Origin: Xenorhabdus thuongxuanensis
GTDB lineage: Bacteria > Pseudomonadota > Gammaproteobacteria > Enterobacterales > Enterobacteriaceae
Assembly (NCBI RefSeq): GCF_001908095.1
Contig: NZ_MKGR01000028.1
Coordinates: forward strand, 1 to 44,415
DNA length: 44,415 nt
Direction of reading: 5' to 3'
Shown: one piece after another, positions 27,655 through 36,892 of the stretch
Position numbering within the stretch: position 1 is the first letter of the stretch
Layout of the letters: each line of letters begins with the position of its first letter
The notes under the pieces: generated by a model
Database searches by the model: none
What the model was told of the DNA's origin: nothing
What the model saw: only the letters and a program-made list of their open reading frames with translations
Position numbers and translations under genes: made by a program

Positions 27655-29037
27655 TTAATCAAGTTCATCCAGAACAGATAACGCATCGGCCAGTTTTTTG
27701 ACGCCAAATACTTTCATACCGGGCAGTGATTTTTTTGGCATGTTAGCATGGGGAACAATGGCTCGTTTAAAACCGTGTTTAGCGGCTTCTGAAATACGTT
27801 CTTGTCCACTGGGAACGGGACGAATTTCTCCTGCCAATCCTACTTCTCCAAATACCACCAGATCACGAGGCAGAGGTCGATCGCGGAAGCTGGAAACCAA
27901 AGAGAGTAATAATGCCAGATCAGCACTCGTTTCTGTTACTTTTACCCCACCCACGACGTTCACAAAAACATCTTGATCAGCCATTTGTAAACCGCCATGC
28001 CGATGCAGGACTGCAAGTAAAATAGCCAGCCTATTTTGTTCAAGCCCCACAGCTACGCGGCGTGGGTTTGACATCATGGAGTGATCTACCAATGCCTGAA
28101 TTTCAACAAGCAAAGGGCGAGTACCTTCCCATACAATCATGACTGAACTACCTGAGGTAATTTCATCACCACGACTCAGGAAAATGGCGGAAGGATTACT
28201 GACTTCCCGTAGTCCCTGTTCGGTCATTGCAAATACACCCAGCTCATTAACAGCACCGAAACGGTTTTTGTGGCTGCGCAGGGTACGGAAACGGGAATCA
28301 GTTTCACCATCCAACATGACGGAGCAGTCTATACAGTGTTCGAGTACCTTGGGACCAGCCAAAGTGCCATCTTTTGTTACATGCCCAACCATGATAATGG
28401 CAACACCACGGGTTTTAGCAAACCGTGTCAAATAGGCTGCGGTTTCCCTGACTTGTGCAACACTGCCTGGTGATGATTGAATATCTGCTATGTGCATAAC
28501 CTGAATTGAATCAATCACCATGAGTTTAGGTTGTTCTTGCTCTGCGACCAGGCAAATCTGCTCAATGCTGGTTTCCGATAGCATATTCAGTTGATCTGTC
28601 GGCAAACCCAGCCGATGTGCTCGCATCGCTACTTGTTGCAATGACTCTTCCCCTGTTACATATAGGGTTTTCATCTGGGTTGAGAGTTGGCACATGGTTT
28701 GTAAAAGTAGGGTACTTTTCCCTGCGCCTGGGTTACCGCCAATCAAAATGGCACTACCAGGAACCACACCACCGCCAAGAACACGGTCAAATTCTTTAAA
28801 GCCTGTTGAAAATCGGGGCAGCTCTTCCAAACTGATATCAGAGAGTTTCTGTACTTTACTGATCCCAGCATTCCCGGCATAGCCACTGAGACGTTCATTA
28901 CGGGATGATGAAGCTGAGGCTAAACGCACTTCCGTAATGGTATTCCATGCGTGACATGCGGTACATTGCCCTTGCCAACGGGGATAATCCGCACCACATT
29001 CGTTACAGACAAATGCCCGTTTTGCTGCTTTTGCCAC
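27655..29037 (-). CDS. radA: DNA repair protein RadA (Sms)
   Basis: A 460-residue RecA-related helicase that helps branch migration and processing of recombination intermediates. The N-terminal four-Cys zinc finger (C11, C14, C25, C28) is present, followed by Walker A GGNPGAGKSTLL (about 97-108), the RadA-specific KNRFG motif in SHKNRFGAVNE (about 256), and a C-terminal Lon-protease-like domain. Length equals E. coli RadA. It begins 39 bases after the serB stop, so the two are co-transcribed. Confidence 0.98.
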   Translation of the reverse strand: MAKAAKRAFVCNECGADYPRWQGQCTACHAWNTITEVRLASASSSRNERLSGYAGNAGISKVQKLSDISLEELPRFSTGFKEFDRVLGGGVVPGSAILIGGNPGAGKSTLLLQTMCQLSTQMKTLYVTGEESLQQVAMRAHRLGLPTDQLNMLSETSIEQICLVAEQEQPKLMVIDSIQVMHIADIQSSPGSVAQVRETAAYLTRFAKTRGVAIIMVGHVTKDGTLAGPKVLEHCIDCSVMLDGETDSRFRTLRSHKNRFGAVNELGVFAMTEQGLREVSNPSAIFLSRGDEITSGSSVMIVWEGTRPLLVEIQALVDHSMMSNPRRVAVGLEQNRLAILLAVLHRHGGLQMADQDVFVNVVGGVKVTETSADLALLLSLVSSFRDRPLPRDLVVFGEVGLAGEIRPVPSGQERISEAAKHGFKRAIVPHANMPKKSLPGMKVFGVKKLADALSVLDELD

Positions 29038-29076
29038 TTTGTACTCCCTTAATGTAATGACTTTTGCCTGTGGGCA

Positions 29077-30054
29077 TTAGCGTTCTTCGTGTTTCAAACC
29101 ACCGCTCAACACACACAGGACGCCCATCAAATCTGCATGTCGGATAGCAACTTTGGCCTGGGTGTAAACTTTTGGCTTAGCGTGATAGGCGATCCCTAAC
29201 CCTGCCTTGCGGATCATTTTCAGATCATTGGCACCATCCCCAATAGCGACGGTTTGGCTCAGAGGAATATTCAATGCCTTTGCCAATCTTATCAGGGTGG
29301 TTGCCTTGTATTTTGCATCGACAATCGGCCCTTTGACCTTACCAGTCAGCTTGCCATCTTTTATTTCCAGTTGATTGGCGACTGCGTCAAAAAGGCGTAA
29401 TTGCTGGCGCAGATTATCGGCAAAGAAAGTGAAACCACCGGAAGCAATCGCAACATGCCAATCCAATGATTGTAACTTGCGAACCAGGCTGGTTAGCCCT
29501 GGCATAAGTGGAAGTGTGTCCATCACTTGCTGCAAGATTGATGCATCGGCACCTGCCAACTGGGCAACTCGCTCGCGCAGACTTTCTGAAAAATCCAATT
29601 CGCCTTGCATCGCCCGCTCTGTGATTTCCGCCACTTTATCACCAACTCCGGCCAGGCGGGCAATTTCATCAATGCATTCAATCTGGATAGCGGTAGAATC
29701 CATATCCATCACCAATAAGCCAGGTGAACGGAGGCGGGGGATCTGCCCTAAGGGAACGACATCCAAACGGCACTCATCTGCCTGCCGTTTAATGCGAGGC
29801 GAAAGGCTACCGGCAATACGGACAACCTGATAATCATCTATCCGCCATGAAGAAACCACCACAATGGCGGCTCCCAATCGGTGCTGGAACTCACTGATAC
29901 GCTGTTTATCCAAACCACGCCCATACAGCAACCAGCCGCTATCTCCTGCGCGGTAATCCAGAGGCATGACTTCATCACCACTGAGGGATAAGGGTAATCC
30001 GGGCCATTTATGGAGCTCATCCGGTAAGTAGCGATAGGCCAGATTATTAGACAT
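29077..30054 (-). CDS. serB: Phosphoserine phosphatase
   Basis: A 325-residue HAD-family enzyme that releases serine from phosphoserine. The catalytic HAD motif DMDSTAIQIEC and the IGDGANDLKMI motif IV are intact; the N-terminal half holds an ACT-like region with LSLSGDEVMPLDY, as in E. coli SerB (322). The start at 30054 (MSNN) lies nine bases after AGGAG; an ATG two codons earlier is only three bases from it. Divergent from ytjB. Confidence 0.97.
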   Translation of the reverse strand: MSNNLAYRYLPDELHKWPGLPLSLSGDEVMPLDYRAGDSGWLLYGRGLDKQRISEFQHRLGAAIVVVSSWRIDDYQVVRIAGSLSPRIKRQADECRLDVVPLGQIPRLRSPGLLVMDMDSTAIQIECIDEIARLAGVGDKVAEITERAMQGELDFSESLRERVAQLAGADASILQQVMDTLPLMPGLTSLVRKLQSLDWHVAIASGGFTFFADNLRQQLRLFDAVANQLEIKDGKLTGKVKGPIVDAKYKATTLIRLAKALNIPLSQTVAIGDGANDLKMIRKAGLGIAYHAKPKVYTQAKVAIRHADLMGVLCVLSGGLKHEER

Positions 30055-30170
30055 GAACATTGACTCCTGTAATTCCATATAATTTGGTGCAGGCAAAAAA
30101 CGCTTTTCAAACTATCCTATCATTACTGCATCTGGCAACATGTGCTTTCTGAGCATGGGATGAGATAACT

Positions 30171-30836
30171 ATGATAAAACCAAAGCTAAAAATTAGACTG
30201 CACAAGACGGCGATTATATTAATATGTATAGCACTGCTAGTGCTGTTGATGCAGGGCGTTTCCTATTTCAGCCGTTCTCAACAACAGGCGCATATGGATC
30301 AATTTGAAGATCTGGCGAAAACATTGGCAAAACAGGTCGCATTCAGCCTGTCTGATTATATGGAGAATGGTAGCAAAGATCTTAATAATAAAAAGATTGT
30401 AGCTAACTTAGATTACTTGACTAGCAATAGCCGCATTTTAGATGCTAGTGTCTATTTGGAGAATGGCACACAGATAGCACGAAGTGGTGAACAGATTTCT
30501 GTTCGTGAACGATTATCGTTGGAAGGCAAAAAATCCAGTAGTTATTTCAACCAACAAATTGTTGTGCCTATACCAGGAAAAAATCATCCAAAAGGTTTTC
30601 TCCGCCTGACTCTGGATACACACCGATTGGCAACCGAGGCCAAACAGGTCGATAACACAACGAACTTACTTAGGATAATGCTCCTGCTATCTTTGGCGAT
30701 AGGGTTTATTCTGGCTCATAACTTGCTGAAACTGTACCCTAGTCGCTGGCAACAATCCCCTTATCTGCTGACTGCCAATACGAAACCTTCTGACGAAGCA
30801 GAAAATAAAGATCAAAATGATGATTCCCAACGGTAA
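30171..30836 (+). CDS. ytjB: Membrane protein YtjB (Smp family)
   Basis: A 221-residue inner-membrane protein of unknown function found beside serB in many enterobacteria. One N-terminal membrane helix (about 13-30) and a second at about 168-185 enclose a periplasmic domain of some 135 residues, with a polar, acidic C-terminal tail in the cytoplasm. Position divergent to serB and the topology support the assignment. Its stop codon lies in the left arm of a shared hairpin. Confidence 0.9.
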   Translation: MIKPKLKIRLHKTAIILICIALLVLLMQGVSYFSRSQQQAHMDQFEDLAKTLAKQVAFSLSDYMENGSKDLNNKKIVANLDYLTSNSRILDASVYLENGTQIARSGEQISVRERLSLEGKKSSSYFNQQIVVPIPGKNHPKGFLRLTLDTHRLATEAKQVDNTTNLLRIMLLLSLAIGFILAHNLLKLYPSRWQQSPYLLTANTKPSDEAENKDQNDDSQR

Positions 30837-30855
30837 TGAGAAACATTACCGTTGG
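30827..30855. terminator. Bidirectional terminator holding both stop codons
   Basis: CCAACGGTAATG (30827-30838) pairs with CATTACCGTTGG (30844-30855), a 12-bp perfect stem. The ytjB stop (30834-30836) is in the left arm and the stop of the convergent small gene (30846-30848) is in the right arm. Confidence 0.75.
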
Positions 30856-31163
30856 TTATTGTGTAGATGACTTTCCTCATTATCAATGTTCTTTCCATAG
30901 TACCGCTTGAAACAAATGGAATAGAGTATGCCGTGTAGAAGCGTAATCATTACTGCGCCATAAAACACAATCGGTTGATGGGCAACATTAATATGTACAA
31001 TCGGAATATTATTAAAACGAAAGATGTACATATGAAAAGCCATGGCTGCGATTGCAAGTAAGATCCCCACTGCGTTGTAGTGGGTTCGGGGTGACAGTAG
31101 AAACCACTTTAAGGTGAAGAAAAAAGGGATAAGCATTAATAAAGAAATAACTACGTAAACCAT
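30846..31163 (-). CDS. Small three-helix membrane protein of unknown function
   Basis: A 105-residue hydrophobic protein with three likely membrane helices (about 3-21, 32-50, 63-83) and a polar, His/Asn-rich C-terminus. I do not recognise the family. AAGG lies eight bases before the ATG at 31163; an ATG two codons upstream is too close to that site. It stands alone and converges on ytjB. Histidines in the second helix (NxPIVHINVAHQP just after it) are notable but no function follows. Confidence 0.7.
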   Translation of the reverse strand: MVYVVISLLMLIPFFFTLKWFLLSPRTHYNAVGILLAIAAMAFHMYIFRFNNIPIVHINVAHQPIVFYGAVMITLLHGILYSICFKRYYGKNIDNEESHLHNNQR

Positions 31164-31481
31164 TATCATTTCCTTAAGTTTTTATTTGGAATGTTGATGT
31201 AAATAGATAGATTTAACGCTGTCATAAATGCGTAGCGTGTTTCAATTATCTATTTAATATACCTGTTGTTTAGCGTTGTGAAGTAAGTCTATAACATAGT
31301 TCATACATAAATAGTAAACATAGTTATTATTAATATTTTTGATTTGTTCGATAAATTATAGTGTTTTATGGAAGGATTTTATTCAGGTACATGACCTGAA
31401 CCCTGCTGAAGAACAGAGTTCAGGTTCGTTGAAATGGATTGAATGAAATGGGTATATGAATCTATGGGATGATTTTCCTAA
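31164..31481. other. Gap with alternating TTCAGGT hairpins
   Basis: About 320 AT-rich bases. Near the dkgA end TTCAGGT (31382-31388), ACCTGAA (31394-31400) and TTCAGGT (31419-31425) allow two mutually exclusive hairpins. One of these could end the dkgA transcript; otherwise nothing is recognised. Confidence 0.45.
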
Positions 31482-32312
31482 CTAAAATTGATTATAATTA
31501 TCGGGGTTTGGGCCTATCCGTTTCCCAATATCCAGTTCAGCCATGGCTGTTAAGTCTTCTTTTTCCAGCCTGAAATCAAATACATCAAAATTTTCTTTAA
31601 TACGGGCAGGTGTAACAGATTTAGGGATGGCAATCATGCCGCATTCAAGATGCCAACGAATGACAATTTGCGCTGGCGTCTTGCCGTATTTAAGTGCCAG
31701 ACGTTCAACCAGTGGGGAATTAAAAACGCCTTTTCCACCCCGTGATAACGGGCTCCAGGATTCGGTTGTAATATGATGGGTAGCATTCCATGAGTGAAGT
31801 TGTCGCTGTTGCAGCAGAGGATGCAATTCAATTTGGTTGATTACAGGAACGTCACCTGTTTCCTGGATTATTTTTTGTAAATGCTCGATATGAAAATTAC
31901 ACACTCCAATACTGCGAGTCAGGCCAGTTTCTTTTAGTTCAATCAGTTGCCTCCATGCATCAACATAATGATCCTGTTCGGGAACTGGCCATTGAATGAG
32001 ATAGAGATCAACATAATCTAACTGTAGTTTGTTCAGGCTTTCTTGTAATGCCGCACGGGCATCCAGGTGGCGATCATTCCAAAGTTTGGTAGTGATGAAA
32101 ATTTCTTCGCGTGGGATATCAGTTTCTTGTAAGGCTTTCCCCACACCTTCTTCGTTATGAAAAATTGCCGCTGTATCGATGGAGCGATAACCGACTTCTA
32201 ATGCGGTATGGATAGACTTAACAACCTGTTCATTACTCGCTTTCCAAACGCCAAGCCCCAATTGTGGCATGTGATTCTCATCAGCGAGTTTAATAATTGT
32301 CTGCTGACCCAT
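31482..32312 (-). CDS. dkgA: DkgA-like aldo-keto reductase with altered active site
   Basis: A 276-residue (beta/alpha)8 aldo-keto reductase clearly homologous to E. coli 2,5-diketo-D-gluconate/methylglyoxal reductase DkgA (275), and close to yghB and metC as in E. coli. The family's catalytic tetrad is Asp-Tyr-Lys-His. Asp46 (SIDTAA) and Lys76 (ITTKLWND) are present, but the Tyr position is Phe51 (AAIFHNEE, where E. coli has AAAYKNEE) and the His position is Gln (YLIQWPVP, where E. coli has YLMHWPVP). The NADPH-binding IPKSVTPARIKENFDVF stretch is intact. Reductase activity is therefore doubtful although the frame is fully open. Confidence 0.92.
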   Translation of the reverse strand: MGQQTIIKLADENHMPQLGLGVWKASNEQVVKSIHTALEVGYRSIDTAAIFHNEEGVGKALQETDIPREEIFITTKLWNDRHLDARAALQESLNKLQLDYVDLYLIQWPVPEQDHYVDAWRQLIELKETGLTRSIGVCNFHIEHLQKIIQETGDVPVINQIELHPLLQQRQLHSWNATHHITTESWSPLSRGGKGVFNSPLVERLALKYGKTPAQIVIRWHLECGMIAIPKSVTPARIKENFDVFDFRLEKEDLTAMAELDIGKRIGPNPDNYNQF

Positions 32313-32540
32313 TATTACCTCCTTTAGTTAATGAGGTTGTCCATCCCATTCAGGGGAAGTTATTCAGCATGTAAAAGTTGAACACAGCTTAAATAGTTGG
32401 TAGTAACAGTACCCGTTGGAATGGACTCTGGTTGTTCAATTATTGAGTTGATAATCCAGTCAGATGATAGTTAATTAAGTAGAAAATCAAGTAAATAAAA
32501 AAATAGCGGTTTTTGTGATCGTGTTAAAACGATAAGCACG

Positions 32541-33212
32541 TTATTTGTTTTTCTTTACTGCTCCTTTCTTATGACGCCAATACATCAACAGAGAAGCGGA
32601 CAAGCCACTAATCAACAGAATAACAGGCAAAATCACCAAAATGTTCATCACCATATCTTGATGTGCTTTAACGAAAGGGATCTGGTTTAGGATATAGCCA
32701 AAACCCACGATAATAATGACCCATAAGAAGCCACTTAACCAGTTAAAAAATTGAAAGCGTTTATTATTTAGGCCAGAAATACCGGCAAATGTTGGCAGGA
32801 GAGTACGAACAAACGCTAAGAAGCGTCCGATAAGTAGGGCAGACAGACCGTGTTTAGAGAATAACGTATCGGCACGTTGGCGATATTGCAAGGGAAGTTG
32901 AGCCAGCCAGTTTTTGACAATACGGGTATGACCGAGCCAGCGTCCCTGTAAATAACCCAGCCAACAACCCAGGCTTGCTGCGATGGTTAGCAGGATTACC
33001 GTGGGAATGAAACTCATGACACCTTTGGCAATTAAAGCACCGGAAAGCACCAGCAGAGTATCGCCGGGTAAAAAGGCGGCTGGCAATAGTCCATTTTCCA
33101 ACACTAGTGTGACAAAAAGGACGCCATAAATAACCCAGATGACATCTGGATTGGCAAGTTGGTTAAAGTCGTGATGCCAGAGTGCATGCACGATCTCGCT
33201 TAACGTTTCCAT
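32541..33212 (-). CDS. yghB: DedA-family membrane protein YghB
   Basis: A 223-residue inner-membrane protein of the DedA (VTT/SNARE-associated) family, implicated in lipid-carrier translocation, proton-motive-force balance and cell division in E. coli together with YqjA. The conserved acidic residues in [17 protein letters not shown] and the arginines in [14 protein letters not shown] are visible. A basic tail ([11 protein letters not shown]) ends the protein. It lies beside metC as in E. coli. A 163-base gap with an inverted repeat separates it from metC. Confidence 0.93.
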   Translation of the reverse strand: METLSEIVHALWHHDFNQLANPDVIWVIYGVLFVTLVLENGLLPAAFLPGDTLLVLSGALIAKGVMSFIPTVILLTIAASLGCWLGYLQGRWLGHTRIVKNWLAQLPLQYRQRADTLFSKHGLSALLIGRFLAFVRTLLPTFAGISGLNNKRFQFFNWLSGFLWVIIIVGFGYILNQIPFVKAHQDMVMNILVILPVILLISGLSASLLMYWRHKKGAVKKNK

Positions 33213-33321
33213 TGTTTATCCTGTGACTTTTGCGAGTAAAATAATTAACAAACCGATCTGCCTCAGTGTACCGCAAAATGATGAGATAAGGGGGGATTTG
33301 ATTCATCCGCAGGGGAAACCG

Positions 33322-33358
33322 TGGCTATCTGCAAATACGCAATAATCAGAGATAGCCA
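33322..33358 (-). terminator. Hairpin after metC
   Basis: TGGCTATCT (33322-33330) and AGATAGCCA (33350-33358) form a 9-bp stem 18 bases past the metC stop. No T run follows on the minus strand, so it may only partly end transcription into yghB. Confidence 0.4.
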
Positions 33359-33375
33359 TAATTTAAAGGTGAAAG

Positions 33376-34569
33376 TTAACGAATTGCCAAACGCGCAAAA
33401 CCTGCTTCCAGATCATCAATCAAGTCTTGTAGATTTTCTAGCCCAATATGGAGACGGAATAAGGTGCCAGTTTTTTGCGGCGAAGGGTATTGACGCAGTC
33501 GTTGAAGCATTTCTGGTTGAATGCCTAAAATCAATGATTCAAAGCCTCCCCACGAAAAAGCCATCTTAAAATGGCTCAGATTATCGAGATAATCAGCAAG
33601 TTGTTGAGGTGTAAGCTGGGTATTCAGGAGGAAAGAAAATAGTCCACAGGAGCCCGTGAAATCGCGCTGAAAGAACTGATGCCCTGGGCAAGAAGGCAGG
33701 GCAGGGTGATAAACTTCGGCAACTTCCGGTCGCTGCGCAAGCCATTTGGCAATTTTGATGCTGTTTTCTTCGTGTTGTTTTAAACGAACCGCTAACGTGC
33801 GCAGCCCTCGGTTTGCCATATACACCGTATCGGGATCGGCAATTTGCCCTAGCAGGTAAGATCCTTCCCTAAGCTGATCCCAACATCGTGCATTGGCAAC
33901 CGCTGTACCCAGCATTCCGTCTGAATGGCCAATAATATATTTGGTGGCGGATTGGATGGAAATATCGATGCCAAACTCCAGGGCTTTAAACAGTACGCCT
34001 GCCGCCCATGTATTATCGATGATAATGACAATCTCAGAATTGACTTGCCGAATAGCCCGCACGATGGCAGGAATATCTTGCACTTCCATCGTCAGGGAAC
34101 CCGGTGATTCAAGAAAGATAACTTTGGTATTGGGTTGAATCAGCGAAGCAATGTTTTCTCCGATCATGGGGTCAAAATAATCGGCGGAAATCTCCATTTT
34201 TTTCAGAACGTGATGGCAAAATTCCTGTGTGGGTTCATAGGCTGTACCTGTCATTAAAACATGATCACCGGTTTTTACAAATGCCAGAATTGAATGGGTA
34301 ATAGCTGCCGTACCGGAAGGATATAGTGCACAGCCAGCGCCACCTTCCAGCTCAGACATCGCTTCTTGGAAGGCAAAATGGGTCAGTGTGCCACGGCGCC
34401 CATAAAATAATTCACCCTTGGTACGATTCTCCAAGGCTTGCTTTAAGTCTTCAACGGTATCGAAAATGACAGATGAGGTGCGTTGAATCAGTGGATTAAC
34501 GGCACCTTGCGTATATCTTTTTTGTCTTCCAGCACTAACTAATAAGGTTTCTAGTTTTTTTTCTGTCAT
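33376..34569 (-). CDS. metC: Cystathionine beta-lyase
   Basis: A 397-residue PLP enzyme that splits cystathionine into homocysteine, pyruvate and ammonia in methionine synthesis. The PLP lysine is Lys210 in [13 protein letters not shown], and the family motifs YPSGTAAI and IDNTWAAG are present. The ATG at 34569 has GGGGA eight bases upstream. It is divergent from exbB, as in E. coli; I found no clear MetJ box in the shared region. Confidence 0.96.
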   Translation of the reverse strand: MTEKKLETLLVSAGRQKRYTQGAVNPLIQRTSSVIFDTVEDLKQALENRTKGELFYGRRGTLTHFAFQEAMSELEGGAGCALYPSGTAAITHSILAFVKTGDHVLMTGTAYEPTQEFCHHVLKKMEISADYFDPMIGENIASLIQPNTKVIFLESPGSLTMEVQDIPAIVRAIRQVNSEIVIIIDNTWAAGVLFKALEFGIDISIQSATKYIIGHSDGMLGTAVANARCWDQLREGSYLLGQIADPDTVYMANRGLRTLAVRLKQHEENSIKIAKWLAQRPEVAEVYHPALPSCPGHQFFQRDFTGSCGLFSFLLNTQLTPQQLADYLDNLSHFKMAFSWGGFESLILGIQPEMLQRLRQYPSPQKTGTLFRLHIGLENLQDLIDDLEAGFARLAIR

Positions 34570-34763
34570 GGCATTATTCCCCAAGTTATTTCCTGCTTAT
34601 ATCTAAATAGAATCGCTCAAATAATGATTAGAAAGTTAAAAGATTTGGGGTGGTTTTACCAAAGAGATTCGCGCAACTTGACGAAAATTCAAGGTGAGAT
34701 GGCGATAGTAAATCAGGATCGATTAACGAAGGAACATCATTAAGTAGTACTTTTTTGTTAAAT

Positions 34764-34782
34764 AGTAATGATAATTACTATC
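34764..34782 (+). promoter_or_regulatory. Fur box in the metC-exbB interval
   Basis: AGTAATGATAATTACTATC matches the 19-bp Fur consensus at 15 positions and is centred on the near-palindrome TAGTAATGATAATTACTA. It sits about 250 bases before exbB, so the exbB transcript would have a long leader. Confidence 0.8.
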
Positions 34783-35034
34783 AAATCGTCAAATGTCTGA
34801 TATCATTTGTAGCGGACTTTTTCCTCTCTTGAGGTAAAAAGCCTGGATCAGGGGTCAAATGAGACCAGCATCTTCCTGAATTCACCTTGCAGTGCAGTTA
34901 TCAAGCTGTAAGAGGGCGGAGATACAAGGTTGAAAAGTGAGCCATGACTCAGGAAATATTAGGATTAGCAAGATGAGTAAACGTGATTCACTGCTAAATA
35001 ACAGAATCTATAAGAAAGAGAGTAAGGCTAACTG
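34783..35034 (+). other. Long exbB leader region
   Basis: About 250 bases between the Fur box and the exbB start with no convincing gene. CTTTTTcCTC-TCTT-GAGgtAAAAAG near 34818-34840 can form a hairpin. The leader may have a post-transcriptional role or simply be a relic of rearrangement. Confidence 0.4.
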
Positions 35035-36045
35035 ATGCGTAATTTGACAGCTTCTATTCTATTGGCATTCGGATTAACAAGTTCAGCATGGGCTGATACA
35101 ACACCAGCCACGCTAGAAAATCAGGCTGCTGCTCAGGTAGCCGCTCCGGCAACACCAGCATCTTCCACAGCTCCGCAAGCGGTTGAATCAACAACTGACA
35201 AGCAGAAAACTGATGCACCATCAACTCCAGATGCGCAAACCGTAGCGGCTAATATAACAGAAAATGTAACGGCTACAGAAACCGTGACGACTGAAGAAAC
35301 AGTTGTGGCGCCAATTGAAGAAGTTTCTGACAATCTGTCCGGTGGTTTCGCAACGGATTTGTCTATTTGGGGCATGTACCAAAACGCAGATGCAGTAGTA
35401 AAAACCGTTATGGTGGGGCTGGTGATCGCTTCTGTCATTACATGGGCGTTGTTTTTTTCCAAAGGTACAGAACTCTTAATGGCTCGCCGCCGTTTACGTA
35501 AGGAACAATTGGCTTTGGTTGAGGCTGCCAATCTGGATGCAGCAGTGAAAATTGCAGCAGATTTTGGCAATCGTAGCGTTAGCCGCCTGTTGTTGAGCGA
35601 AGCACAATCGGAGCGCGCCCTGTCTGCTGACAGTATTGACAAGGTTGGAACCAAAGAGCGAACTTCGTTCCGCATGGAACGTGCTGTTGCAGCAATTAGC
35701 CGCCATATGGGGCGTGGTAACGGTTATCTGGCAACTATTGGTGCCATTTCTCCATTTGTGGGACTGTTTGGTACTGTTTGGGGGATCATGAACAGTTTTA
35801 TTGGCATTGCTCATTCACAAACAACCAACCTGGCCGTTGTTGCACCAGGGATTGCGGAAGCTCTGTTAGCGACAGCATTGGGACTGGTGGCAGCGATCCC
35901 TGCGGTAGTGATTTATAACATCTTTGCCCGTGTTATTTCATCATACCGTGGTCAGGTGGGTGACATGGCAGCTAAGGCAATCCTGTTGCTGGGGCGTGAT
36001 CTTGATCTGGCTGAAAGCAAAACAAAAAAAGCAGAAGCAAGGTAA
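35035..36045 (+). CDS. exbB: TonB-system energizing protein ExbB, long form
   Basis: A 336-residue inner-membrane protein that with ExbD forms the proton channel powering TonB-dependent import. A signal-peptide-like N-terminus (to about SAWA, residue 20) is followed by a low-complexity Ala/Thr/Pro/Glu region of roughly 75 residues, then the three-helix MotA/TolQ/ExbB core from about residue 110, with LATIGAISPFVGLFGTVWGIMNSF as the signature. E. coli ExbB (244) lacks the extension; long forms occur in other genera such as Serratia and Pseudomonas. exbD follows six bases later. A Fur box lies upstream. Confidence 0.96.
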   Translation: MRNLTASILLAFGLTSSAWADTTPATLENQAAAQVAAPATPASSTAPQAVESTTDKQKTDAPSTPDAQTVAANITENVTATETVTTEETVVAPIEEVSDNLSGGFATDLSIWGMYQNADAVVKTVMVGLVIASVITWALFFSKGTELLMARRRLRKEQLALVEAANLDAAVKIAADFGNRSVSRLLLSEAQSERALSADSIDKVGTKERTSFRMERAVAAISRHMGRGNGYLATIGAISPFVGLFGTVWGIMNSFIGIAHSQTTNLAVVAPGIAEALLATALGLVAAIPAVVIYNIFARVISSYRGQVGDMAAKAILLLGRDLDLAESKTKKAEAR

Positions 36046-36051
36046 TAAATT

Positions 36052-36477
36052 ATGGCAATACGTCTTAATGAAGATTTGGACGATAACGGTGAACTGCATG
36101 AAATTAACGTTACGCCGTTTATTGACGTGATGTTAGTGCTGCTGATTATTTTCATGGTGGCAGCACCATTGGCAACGGTAGATATTAAAGTTGATTTACC
36201 AGCATCAACTGCGAAGCCGCAACCACGACCAGAAAAACCGGTATTTTTGACTGTGAAAGCAGATAAGCAGTTGTATGTGGGAGAACAGGCGGTTGATCGT
36301 GATAACTTGTCTTTGATATTGGATCAAACCACACAATCCAACAAAGATACGACAATTTTCTTCCAAGCCGATAAAACAGTGGATTATGAAACTCTGATGA
36401 GCGTCATGGATTCTCTACGCAAGGCGGGTTATCTCAAAGTGGGATTAGTGGGGATGGAATCAGTTTCCGCGCAATAA
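36052..36477 (+). CDS. exbD: TonB-system energizing protein ExbD
   Basis: A 141-residue partner of ExbB with a short cytoplasmic N-terminus, one membrane helix containing the essential proton-path Asp (NVTPFIDVMLVLLIIFMVA) and a periplasmic domain. Length equals E. coli ExbD. Same operon as exbB, no tonB gene nearby, as usual in enterobacteria. Confidence 0.98.
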   Translation: MAIRLNEDLDDNGELHEINVTPFIDVMLVLLIIFMVAAPLATVDIKVDLPASTAKPQPRPEKPVFLTVKADKQLYVGEQAVDRDNLSLILDQTTQSNKDTTIFFQADKTVDYETLMSVMDSLRKAGYLKVGLVGMESVSAQ

Positions 36478-36502
36478 CTTTTCTTTGCTTACCTAAGATA
36501 TG

Positions 36503-36530
36503 AACTGCCCGAATAGTTAATCGGGCAGTT
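36503..36530 (+). terminator. Terminator of exbBD
   Basis: AACTGCCCGA (36503-36512) pairs with TCGGGCAGTT (36521-36530), followed by TT, 26 bases past the exbD stop. Confidence 0.8.
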
Positions 36531-36656
36531 TTAGTCTCATATTATCTCCTCTGGTAATCTTAATTTTGCCTCTGTAATTTTTGATAAAATTACGGATTTG
36601 ATCATGTGTCTCAATTGAGATTCAGTGTGTTTATTAACCAATGCACGGGGTTCAAC

Positions 36657-36791
36657 ATGGCTGCAAATATGTTTGTTCGTGCTCGTATAGATGAAACACT
36701 ACAAAATACAGAAAATAATGTAAAAACAATATGTAGTGCTAATGTTTTGAAGATATCAATTATTAATATTATGTGTATTATTAATAATTAA
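36657..36791 (+). pseudogene. Relic of a DinJ/RelB-type antitoxin
   Basis: The first 17 codons (MAANMFVRARIDETLQN) agree closely with the DNA-binding N-terminus of DinJ (MAANAFVRARIDEDLKN). The following residues lose the ISDLVRI helix pattern and end after 44 codons, where an intact antitoxin has about 86. No YafQ-type toxin follows. The frame is open upstream to 36606 but that part is not conserved. Confidence 0.7.
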
Positions 36792-36892
36792 TATGAGTAA
36801 AAGAAAATATGTAATCTTAATGATTACAAACATGGTTACTTAATATTTATAATATTTCCGCGATGTTATAATTAATTTTTATATTAATATAT

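Noticed and set aside
35133-35675. 180-codon frame opposite exbB
   Set aside because: Shadow of the Ala/Thr-rich extension of exbB, whose repetitive codons keep the other strand open.
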